From Lepidodermella squamata (Eukaryota > Gastrotricha), in NCBI GenBank assembly GCA_047495785.1, contig JBLDXI010000004.1, forward strand, positions 1,178,001 to 1,242,000: a stretch of DNA of 64,000 nucleotides, given 5' to 3'. Positions 35,900 through 44,801 of the stretch are shown in pieces (position 1 is the first letter of the stretch; the number at the start of each line of letters is the position of its first letter). Made by a program: the position numbers and the translations under genes. The notes beneath the pieces are model-generated. The model did not search any database and was not told the DNA's origin. It worked only from the letters and a program-made list of their open reading frames with translations.

Positions 35900-36456
35900 T
35901 CTCAAAAAAGCCTAACAAAGATTTTAGGCTCTTTTGAAACCAGATTTTGCTTATCTAAAAGAATTTTTTATCGAATCTATAGGAAAATTATAGACTTTTT
36001 TAAAGCAAATTTGTAAAGCAAACCCACCGCAGGGGGTGATATATCATCGATGCACATGTCATGATTCAGTTGGAAGGTCTGCAAGTCCGAGAACAGCTTA
36101 ACCTGTTTTAGAAAGCAGTTGTTAGTGGCGACGCTAATAGCCATGCCTGCGTGAGGTCTCGAGGGCAGGATGCGTAGCAAGACAGCTTTTGCGAAGCATC
36201 TTTGCATGAAACAGCATTCTGGACGATCAACGATTAGGTGGCGCAATTTTGAAAGGTTATAACTTACTCCTAGCAGGCAAGTCTCGCGATTGATGTAAAC
36301 TGTAAACTCTGGTCGAGTACTGCTGAGTCTCAATGCTTGCGTAACAGCCAGTGCTCTGCAGTCGGCAGTCGTTGAACTTTCCGGTGGTCGAATAGAAACA
36401 GCGAACGTGAGGCTTTTCGGTATCCGGAACAGCCACTGAAATAGCCTGGCTATTTC

Positions 36457-36511
36457 ACTATGACAGCTTTGTGACTTGTTGCTAAGCAACAAGTCACAAA
36501 GCTGTCATAGT
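36457..36511. repeat. Perfect 55-bp hairpin (27-bp arms, 1-base centre)
   Basis: Arms 36457-36483 and 36485-36511 are exact reverse complements around one A. It lies in a P8 intron remnant. A foldback scar, small-RNA-like hairpin or replication product are possible readings. Confidence 0.85.
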
Positions 36512-37399
36512 AAGCTCAATATATCCATTAACCCTCTCCGTATGTACAAGACGCAAGAGTGGAATACACAGTCGTTTCGGTGACCTATAGTCAAAAAATA
36601 AGGTAATCATCACGAAACCAAAGAACATGCGGCTCCGTCGATATTGCTCACCCAGTTGTTGGGGAAGTGATACAGGTCTGGAACACCGGTGACATTGTTC
36701 GAGCTGCAACGCCTGAATTGCAAACTCTGAAAAACTATAGAGTGCGAATCGTGAAACATTTGTAAAATTTCAAATTCTAACATTGAACACAGCTCGATAT
36801 TTTTCGCACTTGTTGAGGTTGAATCTCACACGAGTAGATTAAGATTCCAAACAAAAGCAACTGAAAAATCGGAAAAGCGATTAGAAGAAAAACTTCACAT
36901 TACCCGTTAATATTTTAGAAAAATTGGCTTTGAGAAACTAGAAGAATTTTTGGCGAAATCGGCGTAAAAGCTATCAGCAAATAAAATAAAATAACAATCA
37001 TCAAGAATTAAAGAGCTCGAATTAGGAAATTTAATCTGATTGAATCGGCCCTACCGTCATTTCGCCCAGTTTATTACAGCCGACGTTACCAGGCACACAA
37101 ACGGGGTCGGCGCCTCGAATTTTTAGCACATTCGACCATGCTTCATAGACAAATTATGGTGATTCATATAGTCAATTTAGCAGATGAAGAAAATTACCCC
37201 ACGGCTGCAAGCGCCTGGTTTTCGGAAAACCGGTCCCAACTATTCAAATCGAAAATGTATAGTATGGAAATTAAATGAAGGCGAACCTGGTATTCAGTGA
37301 GAGGATTACAGGCATCGACAGCCTCGTCGCTTGAAGCCACTATCAGTGCCAACAGAAAAGTCCGCCTTTTGATAATAAACTGGAATAACTCGATCGAAA

Positions 37400-37554
37400 C
37401 AGTGCTCCGAGTACGGGGGGGAAGGGGGGTAAACAACCCCCCCTGGCGTTCGAAAATTTCTGAATAACGTAAGGGTCCCCCCTGTTGATTTGCTAATTTT
37501 GGGCTCAAAATGGCTCTATTTACCCCCTCAGAGCTGGACCTAGTCGGATCACTG
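37400..37554. mobile_element. hAT-type MITE (CAGTGGTCCGAC family) 5' of P8
   Basis: A 155-bp element from CAGTGCTCCGAG to GTCGGATCACTG with perfect 8-bp flanks GATCGAAA at 37392-37399 and 37555-37562. Homologous to 27037-27222. A minus-strand ORF reads from within it into the P8 exon 1 remnant. Confidence 0.87.
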
Positions 37555-37562
37555 GATCGAAA

Positions 37563-38147
37563 TAAACAAATGAATAAATAAGTGAACGGTCACGCGTCGA
37601 TTTGTCTGAGTAGAGAGTAGAGCAAGGTTTCTAAAAATAGTTCATTCAAAACTGTCTGCAAAACAGCACGCGCTTTCGATTTTTCAACCTAAATCGAAGC
37701 GGGATGCGGCGATAGATACCCGCGCGCGTGCTAGACTTGTTTATCATTTTTTCGGCGGCGATAACATAAACAAAATCTCTTATAACTTTCACGCCTTTTT
37801 TATTAAGTTTCCTCAAGAATCTACAGTGTTAAATTGAACCAGTGAACCATTCGGTTGCTAGATTGAGGATATAACAGAATTCAATAGAAAAACGCAAAGT
37901 TATGATTTTCTTTCTTGCTTAAAAAAGCCTCTTTTCCCCATCCACGGAGCCTCAGCAAAGCGAAGGTGGGTGCTGAGTTCAGCCCTAATTTAGGAAAACA
38001 CCTATAGAAATTCGATCCTTGCCTCTCATGTCTGTCTGTGTAATATCAAACCGTCTGGCAATATCGATTTCAGTCCGCTGTCTTACTCGCCAATAAACAA
38101 AGCTCATTTCGCAAAACGTTGTATCTCATCACGTTACAAATAAAAAA
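37563..38147. other. Spacer between P8 and the small secreted gene
   Basis: No gene recognised. This divergent spacer would hold the promoter of the small secreted gene. Confidence 0.4.
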
Positions 38148-38581
38148 ATGGCTTTAAATTTATACCTTATTTTAGTGTTAAACACTTTGATCGTTTCAAC
38201 AGTATGTCTAAGTAAGTTTTATTAGCCGAATTTTTACACTTTTTGCATTTATTTTATTAAGAATCAGCTCGAGAAACATTCACGGCTGATATGATATGCA
38301 AAATAGCTGGGAAACGGCTCGGTTGCCGCTTGCCCCAGATGAACCACCTCGATTTCCGAACTGCCATGACAAATATCGTCAACCGCATGGAGGCGGCAAA
38401 AGCTAGAGCCGACGCCTTTGCGAAGTGCGTCATATCGGCTGTTTCCAGCGACCGCGTCATGCGGCTGGCCTACCATCAGGACGTTTGTGTTCGCCGAATT
38501 CTATCCGAAGAAATGCGCTCGCCGCGCTCATCAGCTTCTGCTAGAGTTGTGGCTTTTAAGAATCTTTTCAACCAAGCTTAA
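38148..38581 (+). CDS. Small secreted Cys-containing protein
   Basis: Two exons, 38148-38211 and 38262-38581, join in phase (1 + 2) across a 50-bp GT-AG intron to give 127 aa. The first exon encodes a strong signal peptide (MALNLYLILVLNTLIVSTVC). The mature part has four Cys (MICK, LGCR, KCVI, DVCV) and an amphipathic helical stretch (AMTNIVNRMEAAKARADAF). I do not recognise the family; a small secreted effector, antimicrobial or hormone-like product are options. AATAAA at 38602 is the likely poly(A) signal. The last 40 codons are duplicated at 61193-61315 with about 95 percent identity. It lies in opposite orientation to P8 and P9. Confidence 0.72.
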
Positions 38582-38673
38582 GATGCTATAAATATGTCAT
38601 CAATAAATTTGAGATTGGCATGCAACAGCTGTCGAAAAGAGGAAAATTCAACATAAAATTTTTTTTCGCGTTG

Positions 38674-38930
38674 TACCGTAATCCGGTGCAACTTTGAACA
38701 TTTCACGCAAACCAGCATTTCTCTGAAACCATGGGGATCTACCGCTTGGGAATTTGACTGAATATAGGTCTCGTTGAGATCTAACAAAGTTTCATCCACA
38801 CAGCCCCCACTGTCTCTTCCTTAAAAATTCCCGAAAAGCAACGTTTTTGGTCTACTTTGAAGTGTTGTCCCGCGATAACCGTAGCAGATATCAGATATCC
38901 GCGAGATCCAACTTGGCGAATGGTTGGTCA
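38674..38930. mobile_element. Truncated copy of the 52.5-53.5 kb TACCGTAA element
   Basis: It starts TACCGTAATCCGGTGCAACT and matches the reverse complement of about 53230-53520 at high identity (shared words TTTCTCTGAAACCATGGGGA, TTGGTCTACTTTGAAGTG). The other end is absent. Confidence 0.75.
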
Positions 38931-39304
38931 GTTATGAAACGATGTTGTCACAGCTTGATTAGAATTTGAATTTTTGCATCAACACGGCTTAAGCAATGAG
39001 AAGCAATGGGATGTTGGGTTTCCGCTGAAAGTAATAGCTGGCTTAATGAACTCAAGAAAATGTCCTCGATATGTCCTTGAAACAAATTGCCGAGATTGAT
39101 CTTTTTAAAATTAGTCATTGATCAGTGCTAGCAATGAAATTCAACAATATTCGACTTACGTGTTCAACAACTATGTAAGTTGCCTGTTCAGCAGAGTAAC
39201 TTTTTCGACTAATGAAAATACGGCAAATTCAGCAATGAGGTATCGTTCTAAGTGAGTTATCGTCAGTTAACTTTCACTTGTTCGCTATGTCGAATTCAAT
39301 TGAC

Positions 39305-39484
39305 ACAGGTGAAATCCACGTCGAGGAATCCACGTCTGATATGGTGAATTCATAGGTATGATTACCTACGCTATGATACGATTTTGGAATAATCGATTTC
39401 CGATAGTCGATATCGATTTTGGCCAACCGCTGCCCCCGATCGGGGAATTCAGATTTGGAATCCCCGACGTGGATTTCACCTTGT
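39305..39484. mobile_element. MITE with ~25-bp inverted ends
   Basis: AGGTGAAATCCACGTCG at 39307 pairs with CGACGTGGATTTCACC at 39465; the inner GGAATCC words also pair. About 180 bp, non-coding. Target duplication not resolved. Confidence 0.65.
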
Positions 39485-39801
39485 AGTCAACATGATGGCA
39501 TTTTATACACGTGAAATGGCGATTCATGCCATATTAGTGCCGACATTTCATGATTGTCGATTTCAAAGCCAGGCATCGAGCGCCCAGGCATTTTATGTAA
39601 ATCCGGAAACCGGAAACCCATCCATTCGGTATTCATTCCATGAGGTTACGATTGCAAAAACCTTTCAAAATTTGCGGAATTTTATTTATACCTTCAACTC
39701 ATGACTCATGAATCAAAATAGCTCATCTTTGCATTTCACCGCACGGGCTCTTCCACTTATGTTACATCTCATGAATCATTTTGAAAAGCTCGGAAATGTC
39801 A

Positions 39802-42800
39802 CTAAAATGACGCGCACAAAGCGTATAGAACTGTAAAACCACAGTCAGCTATTACATAGCGAGAGCTGCCTGACAGTGGCGTCATAATGCCGCAGCCGTC
39901 AGTAACTTGATTAGCTACCCATTGATTAGCGTTATATTCGAAATTGGAGCCATCATCCCACTTGAATACGCCATTCGCCCGAGTCAAGGCGATCCAGGCC
40001 GGCGCATTAAGCTGAGGCGAATACAATACAATCTGCGCCGCCGCCAGTTCCGTATCTGACCTGATCGTGGCTAAGCTACCGCCCTGATTGGCGCATGCCG
40101 CTACTGCGTAACTTTTAGTGGACGCTTGGGGGAATCGCACCGGGAAGTAGGTCTTGACCACAGACGTACAACTAGTCTCGTCCGGATAAGTGGTGTTAGC
40201 CGGGATTCGAAGCTGGGTTGCCGCCTCGCAGCCAGTAGTCACACATCGAACTGTACCGTTGCTGTTGTCAACGCAACGGATATAGGCCGACTGCAAACAA
40301 AAAAGGTATGATAAAACCAAATTGCGAAATTGAAAAGAGGGTTTGTTAAGTTTAATCTTGAGACGCAATTTCGGTATTCGGTATGCAATTCGGTATGCTC
40401 AATGTAAAAGAAGTAATTTTGACAGACCACAAAATCTCGTGAATATGCTTCATATGAAATTCGCATGTCACACTTTCATTCGGGGATAGAACTACCCCAA
40501 AATACGAGAACAAAGTTTGGTTTGGTTTGAAAACAAAAAGCTGCTATAAACATTCCGTCAAAACTATAAAACCTAAACTTCAAAGCAATTTTGAATAGTT
40601 TTTGCGATTTTTGAAATTTTAGTCAATTTTTTCCGATACAATTTAACAGAAGTCTTTAACAGAAAATGAGATGTATCGAGAATACATATTTTTAGTAGCG
40701 ATTACTACGGCAGGAGGAAGGAAGATTACTAAGATCGCTATTAGACATATTCCACAAAACTCTGCTTCAAAATGAGCGGAAACTGAGCTTCGAAGTCTAC
40801 CAGCGAAAAAAATCCTAATTTAGAGAATTGGTCGCTTAACATTTTTGAATGTTTATTGCTTCAGTACGGTAATTTGAGGCGATGAATCCCGCTAGATTTG
40901 CTGGAAAATTCGCCAAACCCATTTCCACTTGTTATTATTTAAATCAAATTGACAAGGAGATTTAGGTTCAAAGAATTTGAAACTCGAAATGTAGCGGCGC
41001 ATACCGTAGTTTTAGACGTTTAAATGTGAACTCACTGTCGGGGTTATGTCCGTGATGCATTTGCCGTGATTCAACTGGAAGTTGCCCAAGTCTGAGAACA
41101 GCTTAGCCTGATACAGAAAAACAGTTGATACCGGAAAAAAACAGAGGTTTTGGTTGAGCGTTACCTGAGATTGATCTTGGGGACAAATGGCGTAGCAAGA
41201 TGTCCGATTGGATGAATCCTTGCACGAAACAGCATTCTGTTGAAAAGAGATTAACTGCATCAATTGCTAAAACAGAAAGGAAAACCTACTCCGAGCAAGC
41301 AAGCTGCACGGTTGATGTAGACCTTGGTCGAGTATTGCTGAGTTTCGTTGCTAGCGAAGCAGCCCGAGCTTTGCGGTCGGCAGTCGTCGAACTTTTTGGT
41401 CGTAGCGTCAAAGCACCGAATGTGCGGCTTTTCGCTGACCGGAACTGCGACTGAGATGAGAAACGGAAAATTCAGTAGTACTCAATTTTTCAGGGGGAAA
41501 ATTATTCAAAACTCGCTATTTAGTTATTGACGAAAGTCGAGTCTATAGTAAATCACGAACCTGCTCCATTGGTACATGACGCAAGAGTTGAATACAGAGT
41601 CGATCCAGTTACCTAGAAAAACATCAATCAGCGTCAAACAGGAACACATCAAATCGCTAACCCAGTTGTTGGGGCAAGAATACGGGTCCGGAACACAGGT
41701 CATGATGACGTTGTTTGACGTACAGCGCCTGAATTTCAAAGTCTGGAATGATAAAACATAAAACATAATAAGTAATGGCCAAGTTTCCTGAATTCTCACC
41801 TCAAATGCAGCTTTCTGTTTCTCGCATTCGTTGAGGTTGAATTTCAAACTCAACGTCGGCCTCTGATCGTCAAACCAGAACGTCTGAGGCGTAAATTATA
41901 ACAATATAGTAACAACAGCTATAATCTGACCGGAAACAATTGAGAAGTGGGGTTTGGCGAATTCACTTAAAGAAGGACGATTCATCTTGGATTGAGCTCA
42001 AATTTTCGAATTTTAGACATATTTAGGATGCTCCCATCCTCCTTAAAACACGGAAAACCCCAGAGTTGCCTTGAAAAGTGTTATTGATTTAGCTTGTCGT
42101 TGAGACACTATAGTTTGATCCCAACAAATTTTTAAATATCTCGCGAGAATCCTCACCTCAGAATACCCTACACAATGTAGACTGTGCAGAAGAAAATAAC
42201 ATCAAAATTTATTGCGTGGGAATTATTGGGGATCCAATTAAAAATTGTAAAATTAAAAAAAAATTTCTCGTAAAATTTGAATCCCAATTTCTTAGCAAAC
42301 CTGATGACCTCGTTAATAGATCTTGACAAAGGCCCCAAAATCTCACAATGTCAAAAATAACATGTTATACCCGTCATCTCTGATATCAGTTTGAGGCTTA
42401 ATTACAAATAATTGATTGATGAGGCTTACATTCATATCACCAGGATTGTTGCAGCCAACGTTTCCAGGTACGCAAAACGGGGTAAGGGCAGCGTATTTGT
42501 AGCACATTCGGGCATTCTATAGTAAAAACAGAGCAAAATTAAACGGGATATAGTGAATTCAGTACCAAAGTCAGTTAGTTAGTCAGTTGCAAATCCCCAA
42601 TTTAAAGTCCCAGCCACTAACCCTAACCCTAACCGTAGCACTAGCCCTAGCCCTAACCCTAACATAAACTGAACCCTAACCTAAACCTAAACCTAGCCCT
42701 AACCCTAACCAGGGCTGCAAAACCTGGGAAAGTTCCTGTGCACTTTCTCAAAATTACCCGCTAGGTTTGACCCATTTCAGCAAATTTTCCTGCAATTTAC

Positions 42801-43266
42801 TCTCATTTTTCGAAAATTTCCCGCTGAGCGGTAAAATTACCCCCGCACAGTGTGTGCCATTTTTGCATGTTTTGCAGGCCTGGCCCTAACCCTAACCCTA
42901 CCAGATAAAAATTAAATGAAATGGTTAGGTATTGAATTAAATGAAATTTGGCCGAAAGATTTTCTAAAATTAAACATATGTTTATTAGAAAAGTTGACAG
43001 ACCCCTGTGTTGCAGACGCCGGTTGTTCGTAAACTCGAGCCCAACTATCGATAGAGAAATATTTCCATTGACCTGCTCTCCGAAGGTAAAAAAACCTGAT
43101 ATTCGGTGAGTGGATCACAGCCATCGGCGGCTGGTACGCAGTTGGTGAATCGGTTGCTGAACTGCGAGAAGCAGCGAACCCAGTTCAACAGCTGCGCGCC
43201 CCAAGCCACGTCGCTCGACGCCAGAACTACGGCGGCTAGTAACAGAGCACAGCGATACGAAACCAT
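39802..43266 (-). CDS. P9: secreted Cys-rich protein with one CTLD
   Basis: Ten exons: 43266-43096, 43044-43003, 42516-42430, 41883-41800, 41742-41662, 41612-41561, 41450-41290, 41236-41165, 41107-41036 and 40290-39802, giving 436 aa in continuous phase. The signal peptide (ALLLAAVVLASSDVAWG) is followed by RCFSQFSNRFTNC, then RRCTSNNVIMTC, IRCFDATTKKFDDC and IRCVDNSNGTVRC. The CTLD has WIALTRANGVFKWDDGS and ends YALCASF. It is closest to pseudogene P8 in the CTLD (shared RIPAN and SPQLN words). Intron 2 holds a telomere-like CCCTAA tract interrupted by a hAT MITE; introns 3 and 9 are also enlarged. No second CTLD. Confidence 0.83.
42613..42900. repeat. Interstitial telomere-like (CCCTAA)n tract with MITE insertion
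   Basis: Degenerate CCCTAA/CCCTAG/CCTAAA repeats span 42613-42709 and resume at 42883-42900 after a MITE. Variation argues for an old interstitial tract in P9 intron 2, not a chromosome end, because unique genes lie on both sides. Confidence 0.8.
42710..42882. mobile_element. hAT-type MITE inserted in the telomere-like tract
   Basis: It begins CAGGGCTGCAAAACC and ends TTTTGCAGGCCTG. Flanking 8-mers are ACCCTAAC and GCCCTAAC (7 of 8). Homologous to 44650-44793. Confidence 0.75.
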
Positions 43267-43702
43267 ATCCGATCGGATAAATGTTGGCAGAGAATGAGGA
43301 AAATAAATCACGTTATAAATTTGTGAAAATTGTGAATGAATGAAACGTGAATGACGGTGCGTTTCGTCGTGCGTGTGGTTTGTTTGTTATCACGTATCTG
43401 GAAGTTGTTTTCACAGTCACGCATTAAAAAATGTTCGAAAAATATTCTAAGCTGTCCTGTTTCACTGTTCTGGCGACGATCAACGCCGCAGTGGCTGGTC
43501 GCGTGTCGGCGTTCTACATACGGTGTTTAAGAAATAACATATAGTCTAAATGTAGAATGAACTTTTACCAGATAGCACCTGCTAGAAATTTTCACATTTT
43601 CGAAAACAACTGGACGGCATGCGACTCGAGCTTTTGAGCTACTTCTTTTTTAAATACTTACGCGCCAATATTCAGTCATGGGTTAAGCGTTGCTGAATGG
43701 AC
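43267..43702. other. Spacer 5' of P9
   Basis: No gene seen; the expected P9 promoter lies here, but the TGACCTGATT motif is absent. Confidence 0.35.
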
Positions 43703-44174
43703 CATGGCGATCAAAATGTCTACAAACACGGCTCCGGTTAGAGGGGTACCAGGTGTCAGTCAGGACGGAAACCAGTGTCGTCGATGCGGCGCTGAGATTG
43801 AATCTCTTGCTCACGTCCTTGGCGCCTGCCTCTACAACTCGTTGCCCTCCGAAAAGAAAGCCGAACAGGAATAATTATTGATCCAACTATCAGATGCGAA
43901 TCTTCGCAAAACCAATTCGAATTGGTCGATGCGGAAACGCGCAATATCCGAGCCGTGTAGCAAGTTTATTTGCGAAGCATACAACCTAGATTCAATAGAA
44001 GTACATGGACTATACATCGGTGCCCGCGGATCCCTGACAACAGAAGCCGTAAAACTTCTGCGCGACTATGGAATCAACGCCGGCACAGCCATCGAAATCG
44101 CTTCACAGGCCCTCAAAGACAGTATTCGAATTCTTCACCACCTATATTCCATATCTATATTCAAACCAATCTAG
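43703..44174 (+). pseudogene. 3' end of an R2/R4-like non-LTR retrotransposon
   Basis: The frame at 43703-43873 encodes CRRCGAEIESLAHVLGAC, the CCHC-like motif near the C terminus of R2/R4-type reverse transcriptases, preceded by an STNTAP-type segment. A second frame at 43878-44174 encodes VHGLYIGARGSLT followed by LKDSIRILHHLY, matching the conserved tail after the endonuclease. The switch of frame and loss of the upstream RT show a 5'-truncated, decayed copy. The 3' tail ends just before the CACTG transposon. Clade assignment is from memory of these motifs. Confidence 0.7.
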
Positions 44175-44226
44175 ATATCTATATTCTAACCAACGATAAA
44201 TAACCAATACTTATTATTAAGAAATC

Positions 44227-44520
44227 ACTGAGACGCAAAATGCGCGTATCATTTGAAAAGATGCGCGAATTCGTAGTTATAAAATAATGCGCGTGTTTTC
44301 TGACAAAGATGCGCGTCAGTTTTATCGCGCTCTAAAATGCGCGTATTATTTGGTCAGGAAAGAGGCGCGTAATTTCACTCAATTTATACGCGCATTATTC
44401 GAGTTGATGTGACGCATATTTTTCACCGTTTCATTCGCGTATTTTCTGTTGATCAGGTAACGCGCTTTGCGCCACTGTTAAATACGCATATTTTATATCC
44501 ATTTTCCTATTGGTCGATCT
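44227..44520. repeat. Left subterminal repeat region of the CACTG transposon
   Basis: About ten copies of (A/T)TGCGCG(T/A) or CGCGCAT-type words in both orientations, probable binding sites for an element-encoded protein. Confidence 0.6.
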
Positions 44521-44649
44521 GCGCACCGGTTCACGGTCTGTTGCGCAACATTACACCGTCATTTTAACATTTTTTTCGAATCGTATCCAGGCCCTTTTTC
44601 ATCATCGTCGTCGTTTTCATATTCACCACATTTATTTTATTATTTATTT

Positions 44650-44793
44650 CAGGGCTGCAAAACCTCCCGTAAATTTCCCGCTAATTTTGAGCAAATTTTC
44701 CTGCAATTTATTGTAATTTTTCAAAAACTTTTCGCGGCGCGGCCGAATTTCCCGCGCACCAGGTGCGACATTTTCGCATTTTTCGCACCCCTG
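44650..44793. mobile_element. hAT-type MITE with perfect 8-bp target duplication
   Basis: A 144-bp element from CAGGGCTGCAAAACCT to TTCGCACCCCTG, flanked by ATTTATTT at 44642-44649 and 44794-44801. Nested inside the CACTG transposon; same family as 42710-42882. Confidence 0.88.
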
Positions 44794-44801
44794 ATTTATT
44801 T

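Larger units (their letters stand above)
35136..37374 (-). pseudogene. P8: pseudogene of the Cys-rich/CTLD family
   Basis: Exon remnants occur in family order, but with several disabling changes. Exon 1 (to 37290) has no ATG in family position and lacks the RCFSQ module. Exon 3 has an in-frame stop (37123-37125, where paralogs have Tyr in MCYK) plus a one-base loss. Exon 4 is out of frame. Exon 7 carries a small insertion (repeated TTTACA). The CTLD exon is broken near its start and again by a 7-bp tandem duplication GTCCCACGTCCCAC near 35307-35320, splitting the W-D-D-G region. Clean pieces remain, such as NAVSCKDASQKLSC and WIALTRSNGAFKWD. A hAT MITE sits just 5' of the exon 1 remnant and a perfect 55-bp hairpin lies in intron 6. 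Confidence 0.85.
38582..39801. other. Spacer between the small secreted gene and P9
   Basis: It contains a truncated transposon end (38674-38930) and a MITE (39305-39484). The ORF at 39492-39704 is unsupported. Confidence 0.45.

Noticed and set aside
42613-42900. A chromosome end (telomere)
   Set aside because: Tract is short and degenerate, lies in an intron, and genes continue on both sides.
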